From positions 1-37,886 of the forward strand of contig NZ_CDDD01000042.1 in the NCBI RefSeq assembly GCF_000820165.1: 37,886 nucleotides of DNA, given 5' to 3'. This DNA comes from Aeromonas taiwanensis (GTDB lineage Bacteria > Pseudomonadota > Gammaproteobacteria > Enterobacterales > Aeromonadaceae). Below the pieces are notes generated by a model. That model did no database searches. It was not told the origin of the DNA and worked only from the letters and a program-made list of their open reading frames with translations. Shown here one piece after another: positions 1 through 8,227 of the stretch. Position numbers and translations under genes: made by a program. Numbering within the stretch: position 1 is the stretch's first letter; every line of letters begins with the position of its first letter.

Positions 1-174
1 GCTGGGCGGGGCTCACCCGCGCCGAATTCGGGCCCCTGCAGCCCCTGGTCTGGCCGTTCACCGCCCGCTGGCCGGAGGGCCGTGACCGCCTGTCCGAGGA
101 GGGCCGCTTCGCCCCCCCGGATGGCAGGGCCCGCTTGCTGCCTCTGGCCCAGCACTTCCCGCCAGCAGCAGGGC
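1..174 (+). pseudogene. Inverted, diverged fragment of a nitrate reductase gene
   Basis: Read on the plus strand from base 3, the sequence gives a peptide starting WAGLTRAEFGPLQPL and ending LLPLAQHFPP. It matches 44 of 54 residues of the segment encoded on the minus strand at about 395-560 (LAGLTRAEFEALEPL to LLPLAQHFPP). It is therefore a second, diverged copy of the same part of nasA in opposite orientation. Similarity stops at about 165-174, where GCAGCAGGGC is shared by both arms, and the minus-strand gene takes over. The fragment has no start or end of its own in the window. It may be the end of a second gene copy, a real inverted duplication, or a chimeric join in the assembly; the divergence argues against a simple fold-back of one molecule. 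Confidence 0.7.
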
Positions 175-2091
175 CTCCCCGAGCCCGTTGCCAAGGCGCA
201 CCAGCTCCCCCTCCCGCACACCGAGCGCCAGCAGGCTGGCCGCTCCCATCCGCACCCTGGGCCAGGGCTCGGCCTCCTGCAGCCGGGGCACATGGCCGGT
301 GCGGGTCATGGTGTGCCACTGATCCCGCAGACGACCGCTGTTGAGGAGCAGGGGGAGGTCCTCCCCCTGCCCGGCGCCCTGCTGCGGCGGGAAGTGCTGG
401 GCCAGAGGCAGCAGGCGGGCCCGGCCATCCGGGGGGGCGAAGCGGCCATCCTCGAACAGGCGGTCACGCCCCTTGGGCCAGCGGGCGTTGACGGGCCAGC
501 GCAGGGGCTCCAGGGCCTCGAATTCGGCGCGGGTGAGCCCCGCCAGGCCCGAGATGTCGAACTGACGCTCCCCCGCGTTCTCGAACCCCGACAGGGCGGC
601 GTGCTCGCAGAAGATCTCGTGCTCGTGCTCATAGGCAAATCCCTCCCCAAAGCCGAGCCGGCGGGCAATCTGGGTCAGCGCCCACCAGTCGGGCCTGGCC
701 TCCCCCGGCAGGGGCAGGAAGGCGCGCTGGCGGCTGATGGTGCGCTCGGAGTTGGTGACGGTGCCGCTCTTCTCTCCCCAGGCGGCGGCGGGCAGCAGCA
801 GGTGGGCGAGTCGCGCCGTGTCGGTGTTGGCCGTCACCTCGGAGACCACCAGCAGCTCGCAGCGACTCAGGGCCTCGCGCACCCGGTTGCCGTCCGGCAG
901 GGAGACCGCCGGATTGGTGCCGAGCACCCAGAGCGCGCGGATCTCCCCCCGGTGCACCGCCTCGAACAGCTCGACCGCCTTGTGCCCCGGCCCGCGCACT
1001 ATGGTCGGGCTCTGCCAGAAACGCTGCACCCGGTCGCACTCGGCCTCGCCAAAGCCCATGTGGGCGGCGAGCTGGGTCGCGAGTCCCCCCACCTCGCGCC
1101 CTCCCATGGCGTTGGGCTGCCCCGTCATGGAGAAGGGGGCCGCCCCCGGCTTGCCGATGCGGCCGCACATCAGGTGGGCGTTGAGGATGGCGTTGGCCTT
1201 GTCCACCCCCTGGTTGGACTGGTTGATCCCCTGGCAGAACAGGGTGACGGTCTTGGGGGTGCGGGCAAACAGCTGGTAGAAGCCGAGCAGATCGCTGCGG
1301 GAGAGGCCGCAGCTGCGGGCCACCTCGTCCAGCTGCCAGGCGGGATCGTCCAGCGCAGCCGCCAGCGCCTCGAAGCCGCTCACGTGCTGCGCCACATAAT
1401 CCTTGTCCCAGCCGTCGACATCGAGCAGGTAGCGGCACAGGCCGTTCCAGAGCGTCACGTCGCTGCCGGGCTTGAGCGCCAGGTGGAGATCCCCCTGCTC
1501 CGCCGTCATGGTACGGCGGGGATCCAGCACCACCAGTCTGAGCCCGGGGCGGCGCGCCCGCGCCTGCTGCAGGCGACGGAACAGCACGGGGTGAGTCCAG
1601 GCGGTGTTGGCGCCGGTCAGCACCACCAGATCGGCGAGCTCGAGATCCTCGTAGCAGGCGGGCACCAGATCCTCCCCGAAGGCGCGCTGATGGGCCACCA
1701 CCGCCGAAGACATGCAGAGCCGGGAGTTGGTGTCCACATTGGCACTGCCGAGATACCCCTTCATCAGTTTGTTGGCGACGTAGTAGTCCTCCGTGGTGAG
1801 CTGGCCCGACAGATAGAGGCCGATGGCTTCGGGCCCCGACTCCTTCGCTATGGTGGCCAGGCGCGCCGCCAGGGTGTCCAGGGCCTCTTCCCAGCCGATG
1901 CGCTGCCCCATCCAGCGCGGATAGAGCAGCCGATCCGGGAACGCCAGGCTCTCCAGCAGGCTGGCCCCCTTGACGCACAGGGCACCGCCATTGGCCGGAT
2001 GCTGCTCATCTCCCTGCAGCTGCCACTCATCCCCCTCCCGGTTCAGCCGGATGCCGCACCCCACTCCACAATAGGCACAGGTGGTCTTCAT
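58..2091 (-). CDS. nasA: Assimilatory nitrate reductase catalytic subunit, 3' end lost
   Basis: Molybdopterin oxidoreductase that reduces nitrate to nitrite in the cytoplasm for nitrogen assimilation. The N-terminus has the [4Fe-4S] ligands C5, C8, C12 and C39 (TCAYCGVGCG, ALCVKG). The stretch DTNSRLCMSSAV near residue 125 carries the cysteine expected to bind molybdenum, as in Klebsiella NasA. I start it at 2091 because AAGGAG sits 7 bases upstream and the protein then begins directly with the Fe-S motif; the frame stays open further upstream without resembling the family. The product should be well over 800 residues, but recognisable homology stops in the molybdopterin-dinucleotide-binding domain (GNGLGEALLLA, near base 165). 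The remaining codons to 58 are antisense of the inverted fragment at 1-174, so the gene is broken or misassembled here. Control signals lie at 2153-2296. Confidence 0.85.
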   Translation of the reverse strand: MKTTCAYCGVGCGIRLNREGDEWQLQGDEQHPANGGALCVKGASLLESLAFPDRLLYPRWMGQRIGWEEALDTLAARLATIAKESGPEAIGLYLSGQLTTEDYYVANKLMKGYLGSANVDTNSRLCMSSAVVAHQRAFGEDLVPACYEDLELADLVVLTGANTAWTHPVLFRRLQQARARRPGLRLVVLDPRRTMTAEQGDLHLALKPGSDVTLWNGLCRYLLDVDGWDKDYVAQHVSGFEALAAALDDPAWQLDEVARSCGLSRSDLLGFYQLFARTPKTVTLFCQGINQSNQGVDKANAILNAHLMCGRIGKPGAAPFSMTGQPNAMGGREVGGLATQLAAHMGFGEAECDRVQRFWQSPTIVRGPGHKAVELFEAVHRGEIRALWVLGTNPAVSLPDGNRVREALSRCELLVVSEVTANTDTARLAHLLLPAAAWGEKSGTVTNSERTISRQRAFLPLPGEARPDWWALTQIARRLGFGEGFAYEHEHEIFCEHAALSGFENAGERQFDISGLAGLTRAEFEALEPLRWPVNARWPKGRDRLFEDGRFAPPDGRARLLPLAQHFPPQQGAGQGEDLPLLLNSGRLRDQWHTMTRTGHVPRLQEAEPWPRVRMGAASLLALGVREGELVRLGNGLGEALLLAGSAGPEAASGPCHPGGRSGPPRTGGHGPPASGR

Positions 2092-2146
2092 TCCCTTGCT
2101 CCTTGTCACCGACAACCTCCGGGGCTGCCTCATTGCCATGGCCCAT

Positions 2147-2180
2147 AAAAAAGCGTCCGCCCCCCTGCGGGGACGGACGC
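2147..2180 (-). terminator. Intrinsic terminator in the nasA leader (attenuator)
   Basis: On the minus strand, GCGTCCG(T)CCCC pairs with GGGG(C)CGGACGC around a 4-base loop and is followed by TTTTTT. It lies between the predicted sigma-54 promoter and the nasA start, and no other minus-strand gene lies upstream, so it would stop nasA transcription prematurely unless relieved. This is the arrangement of the nitrate-controlled nasF leader in Klebsiella. Confidence 0.75.
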
Positions 2181-2189
2181 CTTTGTCCG
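2174..2189 (-). promoter_or_regulatory. ANTAR-type antiterminator hairpin overlapping the terminator
   Basis: The minus-strand RNA reads CGGAC-AAAGGC-GTCCG: a 5-bp stem with a hexanucleotide loop having A at position 1 and G at position 4. That is the loop signature of RNA bound by ANTAR-domain antiterminators such as NasR and NasT. Its 3' arm GTCCG is also part of the 5' arm of the terminator, so the two structures exclude each other. A clear second hexaloop hairpin upstream is not visible; only a weak ATAA/TTAT stem lies before it. No ANTAR protein is encoded in the window. Confidence 0.55.
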
Positions 2190-2222
2190 GATAAGCCTTA
2201 TTCATCTTGTCCAGGGGATGAC

Positions 2223-2238
2223 TGCAAACACTGCGCCA
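2223..2238 (-). promoter_or_regulatory. Sigma-54 promoter of nasA
   Basis: The minus strand reads TGGCGCAGTGTTTGCA, close to the RpoN consensus TGGCACG-N4-TTGCA, with the invariant GG and GC separated by exactly 10 bases. Transcription would start near 2212, giving a leader of about 120 nucleotides before the nasA start. The upstream dyad at 2280-2296 fits an NtrC activator site. Confidence 0.65.
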
Positions 2239-2279
2239 GGATGCAGGGCCACTCTCCACGGGGCACAGAAGCGCTGGCC

Positions 2280-2296
2280 TGCGCCGGGACGGTGCA
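2280..2296 (-). promoter_or_regulatory. NtrC-like binding site
   Basis: The minus strand reads TGCACC-GTCCC-GGCGCA. It matches the NtrC dyad TGCACC-N5-GGTGCA at 11 of 12 half-site bases and lies about 50 bases upstream of the -24 element. With the sigma-54 promoter it suggests activation under nitrogen limitation. Confidence 0.55.
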
Positions 2297-2364
2297 ACTG
2301 CTCCCTTGTTGGGCCCGTCTGGCGGGAGAGAGCGCCGCGCGCTGGGCAAGGGGCGCGGCGGGGG

Positions 2365-2370
2365 TATAAT
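2365..2370 (+). promoter_or_regulatory. -10 element of the RNA methyltransferase gene
   Basis: A perfect TATAAT lies 24 bases before the ATG at 2394. The matching -35 region (CTGGGC at 2342-2347) is poor. The divergent nasA control region occupies the rest of the 302-bp gap at 2092-2393. Confidence 0.4.
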
Positions 2371-2393
2371 GCGCCGCCACAGAGGAGAGCGAG

Positions 2394-2918
2394 ATGAAAG
2401 TGTCAGAGAAGGGCGAAGCCGGGCAGCTCAGGATCGATGTTCGGGAGGGACGCGACTATTGCGCCATCGGGCTGGTCAATCCCAAGTCCCCGGAGAACGT
2501 GGGCGCCGTGATGCGGGCCGCCGGCTGCTACGGAGCGGACGAGGTCTACTACACGGGGCAGCGCTTCGAGCTGGCGAGGCGGTTTGTCACCGACACCAAG
2601 CAGATGGTGGAGAAGATCCCCCTGCTCGGGGTCGAGGAGCTGCTGGACTTCGTGCCCGAAGGGTGTACCCCGGTGCTGGTGGATCTCATCGAGGGGGCCA
2701 CCTCCCTGCCGGACTATGTGCACCCGGCGAGGGCCTTCTACATCTTCGGCCCGGAGGATGGCACCCTGGAGCCCGCCCGTTTCGCAGCGGTGAAGGAGGT
2801 GATCTATGTGCCCACAAAGGGGTGCATGAACCTGGCGGCCTCGGTCAACGTCATCCTCTACGATCGCCTGGCCAAGGGGTTGAGAGCCCAGGGCCGGGAA
2901 CTGAACGCCGAGGGCTGA
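2394..2918 (+). CDS. SPOUT-family RNA 2'-O-methyltransferase (TrmH/SpoU type)
   Basis: This 174-residue protein has the three SpoU/TrmH motifs in order: NPKSPENVGAVMRAAG near residue 28 (motif 1), FYIFGPEDGTL near 117 (motif 2), and VPTKGCMNLAASVNVILYD near 137 (motif 3). The last forms the knotted S-adenosylmethionine site. Such enzymes methylate ribose in tRNA or rRNA; the target here cannot be told from sequence. The size fits a bare catalytic domain without an N-terminal RNA-binding extension. GAGGAG lies 6 bases before the ATG. The gene faces away from nasA and converges on the binding-protein-like gene that ends at 2956. Confidence 0.85.
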   Translation: MKVSEKGEAGQLRIDVREGRDYCAIGLVNPKSPENVGAVMRAAGCYGADEVYYTGQRFELARRFVTDTKQMVEKIPLLGVEELLDFVPEGCTPVLVDLIEGATSLPDYVHPARAFYIFGPEDGTLEPARFAAVKEVIYVPTKGCMNLAASVNVILYDRLAKGLRAQGRELNAEG

Positions 2919-2955
2919 CCAGGAGAGTGAACCAGCCCGGCCAGCCGTGCAGGGG

Positions 2956-3708
2956 TCATCTGCCCGGCGGCGGCGCCTTGCGCGCCCTCGCCTCCTGCTC
3001 CCGGATAAAGTCCCGGTAATAGTCGTAGAGCCGGTTCTCCCGGTAGATCTCCGCCAGTTTCCCCCCCGTCAGCAGGGCATGCATAGCGGGATCCCAGAGC
3101 GCTTTCAACAGCCTGCCTTTCTCGGTGTCGGCAAAGATGGGGTAAGTCGGGATCCAGTGCAGGAAGACCTGCGCCAGCTCGGGAGGGAGGGCCCCCTTGG
3201 GATAGAGGGCGTCGTCGGTCAGGTAGTAGCGGTAGCGCCCCTTCATCAGCAGTTGCAGCGCCATGTCGTGGTTGTCTATCTCGTGCCAGTTCATGGTGAC
3301 CGGGATGAACTTGTCGAAGGCCCAGCCCCGCAGCCAGAGCACTTCCTGCCCTTTCAGGCTTTGCACCCCAGTCCAGTGCGGCAGCCAGCGCTTCTGCATC
3401 AGCACGGTCACATGGTCGGCCGAGTCGGGGTAATCCGGTTGATGGACCCCAGACACCTCTCCCCGATAGACCCCCATCGCCATGTCCCCTCCCTTCTGGG
3501 AGACCAGCGCCAGCGCCCGCTTGTAGGGCACCAGATGGGATACCACGACATAACCCCGGGGTTCATAGATGGCGCGTACCACGTCCAGATAGACCCCCTC
3601 GCCATCCTGCTGACAGAAGCCGGGCCAGTCATCGCAATAGACGTGTATGGTATCGGCCCGGACGGGCAAGACGAACAACAGACAGCACAACAGGAGCAGA
3701 CGAACCAT
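2956..3708 (-). CDS. Periplasmic substrate-binding-like protein (PBP2 fold)
   Basis: The 250-residue product starts at MVRLLLLCCLLFVLP, a clear signal peptide with likely cleavage after VRA near residue 18; GAGGAA lies 6 bases before this ATG. The mature part (DDWPGFCQQDG near residues 25-35, then YLDVVRAIYEPRGY and a C-terminal KGRLLKALWDPAMHALL) follows the pattern of family-3 periplasmic binding proteins, as in amino-acid ABC systems or stand-alone paralogues. No transporter genes are adjacent, so it may be an orphan binding protein or sensor. The frame is open upstream to 3792, but that part lacks a signal sequence. Specific ligand unknown. Confidence 0.65.
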   Translation of the reverse strand: MVRLLLLCCLLFVLPVRADTIHVYCDDWPGFCQQDGEGVYLDVVRAIYEPRGYVVVSHLVPYKRALALVSQKGGDMAMGVYRGEVSGVHQPDYPDSADHVTVLMQKRWLPHWTGVQSLKGQEVLWLRGWAFDKFIPVTMNWHEIDNHDMALQLLMKGRYRYYLTDDALYPKGALPPELAQVFLHWIPTYPIFADTEKGRLLKALWDPAMHALLTGGKLAEIYRENRLYDYYRDFIREQEARARKAPPPGR

Positions 3709-3895
3709 GTGTTTCCTCGGTGGTGTGGCGGGCGCCAATCGCCAGACGGCACATTCAGGCTTACAGATAGCATAGAAAATTGCCGGTACCACCGGAGATT
3801 TTCCTCATTTTGCGAGCGGGTCGAGGGTTATTGTCCCCTCGTTCGGTATGATGAAAACAAGATTCATTAGCAGCCCAACCTGAAGGGAGATTCTC

Positions 3896-4327
3896 ATGCC
3901 AACCATCAAATCCCTGCTCTGCCCCGTCGACTTTTCCGAGATGTCCAAGGCCGTGCTCGACTACGCCGTCTTCATGGCCACCAGCCACCAGGCCGAGCTC
4001 AAGCTGGTTCACGTGGTCGATCAGCTGCACGGTTTCGACAGCTACAAGATCCTGCACATGACGGCCATCGAGATCACCCACGAGATGGAGCGCCAGGCCA
4101 AGAGCCAGCTCAAGGAGCTGGTGGCCTGCCTGCCCATTCCGGCCACCTTCGAGGTGCGCTTCGGTCGCGCCGCCGACGAGATCGTTATCCAGGCGAAAGA
4201 GGACAAGGTGGACCTGCTGGTCATGGGCAGCCACGGCCGCTCCGGCATCAGCCATCTGCTGGTGGGCAGCGTGGCCGAATCCGTGGTACGCCACGCCCCC
4301 TGCCCGGTGCTGGTGGTGCGCAAGTAA
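3896..4327 (+). CDS. Universal stress protein, UspA family
   Basis: This 143-residue single-domain cytoplasmic protein begins IKSLLCPVDFSEMS. It ends with the ATP-binding signature GSHGRSG followed by nine residues and GS (G-x2-G-x9-GS), then CPVLVVRK. That marks the nucleotide-binding subgroup of the Usp family. GAAGGGAGA lies about 5 bases before the ATG. The gene is monocistronic: divergent from the binding-protein gene, and closed by the strong terminator at 4345-4370. The 187-bp upstream gap holds a possible -10 TATGAT at 3847-3852 without a convincing -35. Confidence 0.88.
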   Translation: MPTIKSLLCPVDFSEMSKAVLDYAVFMATSHQAELKLVHVVDQLHGFDSYKILHMTAIEITHEMERQAKSQLKELVACLPIPATFEVRFGRAADEIVIQAKEDKVDLLVMGSHGRSGISHLLVGSVAESVVRHAPCPVLVVRK

Positions 4328-4344
4328 CCCCCACCCGAGATGCG

Positions 4345-4370
4345 AAGGCCAGCATATGCTGGCCTTTTTG
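4345..4370 (+). terminator. Intrinsic terminator of the Usp gene
   Basis: A perfect 22-base palindrome centred on GCATATGC (4345-4366) continues into a run of T on the plus strand, 18 bases after the Usp stop codon. Confidence 0.85.
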
Positions 4371-4452
4371 CCCTTTGCTGGTCGGAGCGTTTGCCTCAGC
4401 GCCGGCTCACGAGTGGTGACGAGAGGCCGCCAGCAAGGTCGTGGACTGCCTC

Positions 4453-5088
4453 TCAGCCGTGGGCGTAGATGACGCTCCCCCCCTTGATGGTGTCGATGAT
4501 GGCCCTGGACTGCTCCCGCGGCAGGGCGGGACAACCCCAGCTGCGGCCCAGCTTGTCAAACTTGCGCAGGTGTTTGGGGCTCGCATAGTCCGCCCCGTGT
4601 ACCACGATGGCCCGCTTGCGGGCATTGCTGTTCTTGCCCGGGCTGAGGCCGTCCAGACGCAGGGAGTAGCCGTGCTTGCCCTGGTAGGTCTCGGCGGTGC
4701 GATAGACCCCGAGGGAGCTCTGCCGGGAGTTCATCTGGTTGGAAAACTGGCGGGCCGCCAGCTCCCCCGAGTTGCGCCCGTGGCTGACCCAGGTGTGATA
4801 GAGCAGCTTGTGGCGCTTGACGTCGATGACGAACAGCCGGCGCATGGTCGAGGGCTTGCTGTAGTCGATGATGGTGAGGATGGGCTTTCGCTTGTGGCGC
4901 ACGCTCTGATAACCATCGAGGGCCTGGCGAAACACCTTCTTGTCCAGCTTGCCCGCCAGCCCGAGCTGGCGATAGAGATCCTGATCCCAGCTGGCGTGAC
5001 TGGCGCTGCTGAACCAGAGCGCCCCCAGCAGCAAGGGCAGGCTCAGCCAGAGACGGCCCAGCCATCCGCTTAGATAGTGTCGCTTCAT
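4453..5088 (-). CDS. L,D-transpeptidase catalytic-domain-like protein, exported
   Basis: The 211-residue product has an N-terminal hydrophobic segment (about residues 10-30, cleavage likely after SHA), so it acts in the periplasm. The C-terminal half resembles the YkuD_2 type of L,D-transpeptidase catalytic domain: VVHGADYAS near residue 164 supplies the conserved His, and GRSWGCPALP near residue 180 the Ser-x-Gly-Cys active site. Such proteins are expected to cut or cross-link peptidoglycan stem peptides, but several relatives of this subgroup have no assigned role. It is transcribed toward the Usp gene. The gap to proA (5089-5244) contains the proA terminator and a 12-bp palindrome ATTGCGCGCAAT at 5173-5184. 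Confidence 0.72.
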   Translation of the reverse strand: MKRHYLSGWLGRLWLSLPLLLGALWFSSASHASWDQDLYRQLGLAGKLDKKVFRQALDGYQSVRHKRKPILTIIDYSKPSTMRRLFVIDVKRHKLLYHTWVSHGRNSGELAARQFSNQMNSRQSSLGVYRTAETYQGKHGYSLRLDGLSPGKNSNARKRAIVVHGADYASPKHLRKFDKLGRSWGCPALPREQSRAIIDTIKGGSVIYAHG

Positions 5089-5193
5089 CCTTGAAGTCGC
5101 TCCCCGTTCAGCCGATAGTCCGGCGCCCTGAAAGACGCCACCTCTCGCTGGATAGTTATATGCAAGCCACTGATTGCGCGCAATAAAAAACCA

Positions 5194-5219
5194 TAAAAAT
5201 GCCGACCAGGGTCGGCATT
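5194..5219 (-). terminator. Intrinsic terminator of proBA
   Basis: The minus-strand stem AATGCCGACC / GGTCGGCATT is followed by TTTTA, 25 bases past the proA stop codon. Confidence 0.85.
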
Positions 5220-5244
5220 CAGCGCGGCATGGCGAAACAAAGGA

Positions 5245-6498
5245 TCAGGCACGGCTCAGGTAATCCGCCTGGCCGACCCACTTGTAGCTGGTGAGCTCGG
5301 TCAGCCCCATGGGGCCACGCGCATGCAGCATCTGGGTCGAGACCGCCACCTCGGCGCCGAGGCCAAACTGGCCGCCGTCGGTGAAACGGGTCGAGGCGTT
5401 GACATAGACGGCCGCCGAGCCGGCGCCGTTGACGAAGCGCTCGGCGTTGACGAGGGAGTTGGTCAGGATGGCGTCGGAGTGACCCGCGTTGTGCTCGCGC
5501 ATATGGGCGAGCGCCTCGTTGACATCGGCCACCAGCTTGACCCCCAGGGTCAGCCCCAGCCACTCGGTGTCGAAGTCTTCCGGCCCCGCCTCGCACAGGT
5601 TGTCGGCCCCGGCCAGCAGCGTCATGGCATTGGGGGCGGCCACCAGGGTCACCTTGCGCTCGTTCATGAGCGCCACCAGCTGCGGCAAGAAGGTAGTGGC
5701 CACCTTCTCGTGAACCAGCAGGGTATCGAGGGCGTTGCAGGCGGAGGGGCGCTGCACCTTGGCGTTGTCGATGACCGCCAGGGAGCGCACCAGATCGGCG
5801 CTCTCGTCCACGAAGATGTGACTGATGCCGAAGCCGCCGATGATGACCGGGATGGAGCTGTTCTCCTTGCACATCTTGTGCAGGCCTGCGCCGCCGCGGG
5901 GGATGATCATGTCCACGTAGCGATCCAGGCGCAGCAGCTCGCCGACCAGCGCCCTGTCCGGGTTGTCGATGTATTGCACCGCCGCCTCAGGCAGGCCGGA
6001 GGCGGCCAGCGCATGCTGGATCACCCGCACCAGCTCCAGGTTGGAGTGGAAGGTCTCCCGGCCACCGCGCAGTATGCTGGCGTTGCCGGTCTTGAGGCAG
6101 AGGCTGGCGATGTCGATGGTGACATTGGGGCGCGCCTCGTAGATGACGCCGATGACGCCGATGGGCACCCGGCGGCGGGAGAGGCGCAGGCCGTTCTCCA
6201 GCACCCGGCTGTCGATTTCGGCACCGACCGGATCGTCCAGGGTGATCACCTTGCGCACATCCGCGACGATACCGGCCAGCCGGGCCGGGTTGAGCAGCAG
6301 GCGATCCAGCATGGCATCAGTCAGCCCCGCCTCGCGCCCTGCGGCGATATCTTTCTCGTTGGCCGCCAGGATCTGGTGACTGCGCGCCTCCAGCTCGTCG
6401 GCGATGGCGGCCAGCGCCCGGTTCTTCTGCGCCGTGCTGACGGTGGCCAGCTGATAGGCCGCCTCGCGGGCCGCCAGCCCCATTTTCTCCAGACTCAT
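5245..6498 (-). CDS. proA: Gamma-glutamyl phosphate reductase
   Basis: This aldehyde dehydrogenase-fold enzyme catalyses the second step of proline synthesis: NADPH-dependent reduction of gamma-glutamyl phosphate to glutamate 5-semialdehyde. With the start at 6498 the product is 417 residues, the length of E. coli ProA. It carries [17 protein letters not shown] near residue 105 and the catalytic cysteine in [13 protein letters not shown] near residue 254. The start is set by AAGGAT 7 bases upstream; the in-frame ATG at 6522 adds MKEKKDDV and is less likely. It follows proB after 33 bases, an operon, and a terminator lies downstream. Confidence 0.96.
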   Translation of the reverse strand: MSLEKMGLAAREAAYQLATVSTAQKNRALAAIADELEARSHQILAANEKDIAAGREAGLTDAMLDRLLLNPARLAGIVADVRKVITLDDPVGAEIDSRVLENGLRLSRRRVPIGVIGVIYEARPNVTIDIASLCLKTGNASILRGGRETFHSNLELVRVIQHALAASGLPEAAVQYIDNPDRALVGELLRLDRYVDMIIPRGGAGLHKMCKENSSIPVIIGGFGISHIFVDESADLVRSLAVIDNAKVQRPSACNALDTLLVHEKVATTFLPQLVALMNERKVTLVAAPNAMTLLAGADNLCEAGPEDFDTEWLGLTLGVKLVADVNEALAHMREHNAGHSDAILTNSLVNAERFVNGAGSAAVYVNASTRFTDGGQFGLGAEVAVSTQMLHARGPMGLTELTSYKWVGQADYLSRA

Positions 6499-6531
6499 AA
6501 CGTCATCCTTTTTCTCTTTCATCGGTGCGGC

Positions 6532-7635
6532 TTACAGCAGCACCATATCATCCCGGTGAATAGCCACGGCACCATAGCCGTAACCCAAGACCTGTTCGAT
6601 GTTGTCCGAATGGACGCCGCGCAAGCGGTCGAGCTCGAGGTGGTCATAACGGCAGATGCCGCGCGCCAGCTCGCTCCCCTTGGGATCCAGGATGCGCACC
6701 ACGTCGCCGCGCACGAAATCCCCCTTGACCGCCACTATGCCCTTGGGCAGCAGGCTGGAGCCTTTCTCCTGCATGGCGGCCACGGCGCCCTGATCCACAT
6801 GCACCTCCCCATGGGGGGGCGGGCCCGCCAGGATCCAGCTCTTGCGCCCTTCCAGGGGCGACGCCAGTGCCGGGAACAGGGTACCCACCCGCTCCCCTGC
6901 GGCGAGGCGACCGATCACTTCCGGGATCTGGCCGGTGGCGATCACCACGTCCACCCCGGCCCGGCGTGCCACGTCGGCCGCCTGCAGCTTGGTGGCCATG
7001 CCGCCGGTGCCAAGGCCGCTGACGCTGTCGCCGGCAAGGGACCTCAGGGTGTCATCTATGGTCTGCACCTCTTCGATGAGCTGGGCATCCGGGTTGGTAC
7101 GCGGATCCGCCGTGAAGAGCCCCTTCTGGTCGGTCAGCAGGATCAGCAGGTCGGCGTCCGCCAGAATGGCGGCGCGAGCGGAGAGGTTGTCATTGTCCCC
7201 CACCTTGATCTCGGCGGTCGCTACCGCATCGTTCTCGTTGATGACGGGGATGATGCGGTGATCGAGCAGGGTGCGCAGGGTGTCGCGGGCGTTGAGGTAG
7301 CGCTCCCTGTCTTCCAGATCGGCACGGGTCAGCAGCATCTGGCCGATGTGCAGCCCGTAGAGATTGAACAGGTCCTGCCACACCCGGATGAGCTGGGTCT
7401 GGCCAATCGCCGCCAGCATCTGCTTGTTCGGCAGGGTAGGCGCCAGTGGAGGGTGGCCCAGGTGTTCACGACCGGCGGCGATGGCCCCCGACGTGACCAG
7501 CACGACACGGTGTCCGTGTCGATGCAAGGCGGCACACTGCCTGACCAGCTCCACCATGTGGGCACGGTTGAGCCGGGCAGATCCCCCGGTGAGCACGCTG
7601 GTGCCCAGTTTGACGACTATGGTTCTGTTTTCCAT
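6532..7635 (-). CDS. proB: Glutamate 5-kinase
   Basis: ProB phosphorylates glutamate to gamma-glutamyl phosphate, the feedback-controlled first step of proline synthesis, and works with ProA. The product is 367 residues, as in E. coli. It has the amino-acid-kinase fold ([12 protein letters not shown] at the N-terminus, [10 protein letters not shown] and [10 protein letters not shown] near 140-155, [15 protein letters not shown] near 215) followed by a C-terminal PUA domain (about 275-360). The start at 7635 is chosen by family length and N-terminal similarity; no good ribosome site precedes it. A possible promoter is TATAAA at 7669-7674 with a weak -35 17 bases upstream. Confidence 0.96.
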   Translation of the reverse strand: MENRTIVVKLGTSVLTGGSARLNRAHMVELVRQCAALHRHGHRVVLVTSGAIAAGREHLGHPPLAPTLPNKQMLAAIGQTQLIRVWQDLFNLYGLHIGQMLLTRADLEDRERYLNARDTLRTLLDHRIIPVINENDAVATAEIKVGDNDNLSARAAILADADLLILLTDQKGLFTADPRTNPDAQLIEEVQTIDDTLRSLAGDSVSGLGTGGMATKLQAADVARRAGVDVVIATGQIPEVIGRLAAGERVGTLFPALASPLEGRKSWILAGPPPHGEVHVDQGAVAAMQEKGSSLLPKGIVAVKGDFVRGDVVRILDPKGSELARGICRYDHLELDRLRGVHSDNIEQVLGYGYGAVAIHRDDMVLL

Positions 7636-7668
7636 GGGAACAAAGGGGTCAGAAAAGTAAGGAGTCCC

Positions 7669-7697
7669 TTTATACCCACGGCCCTGTTGCCCTGCAA
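7669..7697 (-). promoter_or_regulatory. Possible proB promoter
   Basis: The minus strand has TATAAA with a 17-bp spacer to a weak TTGCAG. The start site would be near 7661, giving a leader of about 26 bases. Confidence 0.35.
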
Positions 7698-7741
7698 GGC
7701 AATTAAGCCTTGTGCAAGGTGGTCGGGACAGGGGAGAAGCA

Positions 7742-7766
7742 GCCCCGCACAACGAGTGCGCGGGGC
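7742..7766 (-). terminator. Hairpin after crl
   Basis: GCCCCGC / GCGGGGC stem on the minus strand just after the crl stop codon. It is not followed by a T run, so it may be a weak terminator or an RNA-stabilising hairpin. Confidence 0.35.
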
Positions 7767-7772
7767 CAGGGG

Positions 7773-8165
7773 TCAGGCCGCCGTCACGCTCAGCTCGGCG
7801 GTCACCTGCTCGGCCGGCAACAGGGTGCACTCCAGCTGGGCCAGTTTGCCGCTGATGAGCTTGTAGAAGTGATGGAGGGTGCGCTCGACTTCTGCCTGGT
7901 GCTTCTTGGGCAACGGCTTGTCGAGCCACTCCCCTTCCGCATTGTAGAAGCCGACCTGATAGTGATAGCTGAAGCGGTGATCCTCCTGCTCCAGCACCAG
8001 CCACCAGCCCCAGAATTCCCGCTTGTCAGGCGCCGGCTTGGCGCTGACGCAGACGGAAAGACAGTCGAAGCGGTAGCGCCCCTCTTCGCACAGGTCTTCC
8101 CGCAAATAGGGGCCAATGGCCGCGAATTGCCGCAGCAATCGCTTGTAGGTCACTCTCTCTGACAT
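7773..8165 (-). CDS. crl: Sigma factor-binding protein Crl
   Basis: Crl binds the stationary-phase sigma factor RpoS and helps it assemble with core RNA polymerase. The 130-residue product aligns with E. coli Crl across its length, including [19 protein letters not shown] followed by WGWWLVLE, the most conserved stretch of the family. I start it at 8165 because GGGAGG lies 5-6 bases upstream; the frame continues to 8186 without support. In E. coli, crl likewise lies between frsA and the phoE-proBA region; here no phoE porin gene intervenes. Confidence 0.92.
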   Translation of the reverse strand: MSERVTYKRLLRQFAAIGPYLREDLCEEGRYRFDCLSVCVSAKPAPDKREFWGWWLVLEQEDHRFSYHYQVGFYNAEGEWLDKPLPKKHQAEVERTLHHFYKLISGKLAQLECTLLPAEQVTAELSVTAA

Positions 8166-8227
8166 GCTAACCTCCCTGTTGAACAAGCCATACCATCACA
8201 CGATGATGTTACATTTTTAGTTTTATA

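Noticed and set aside
82..2148. 688-codon plus-strand frame across nasA
   Set aside because: It is the antisense of the nitrate reductase gene, made open by high GC codon bias. It has no recognisable domain, and the opposite strand carries clear Fe-S and molybdenum motifs.
2202..2221. TCATC / GATGA stem as the first ANTAR hairpin of the nasA leader
   Set aside because: Its loop is 10 bases, not a hexaloop, and half of it would lie upstream of the predicted transcription start near 2212.
5323..7866. 847-codon plus-strand frame across proA and proB
   Set aside because: Antisense shadow of two full-length, well-conserved enzymes; low-complexity composition typical of reverse-strand GC-rich frames.
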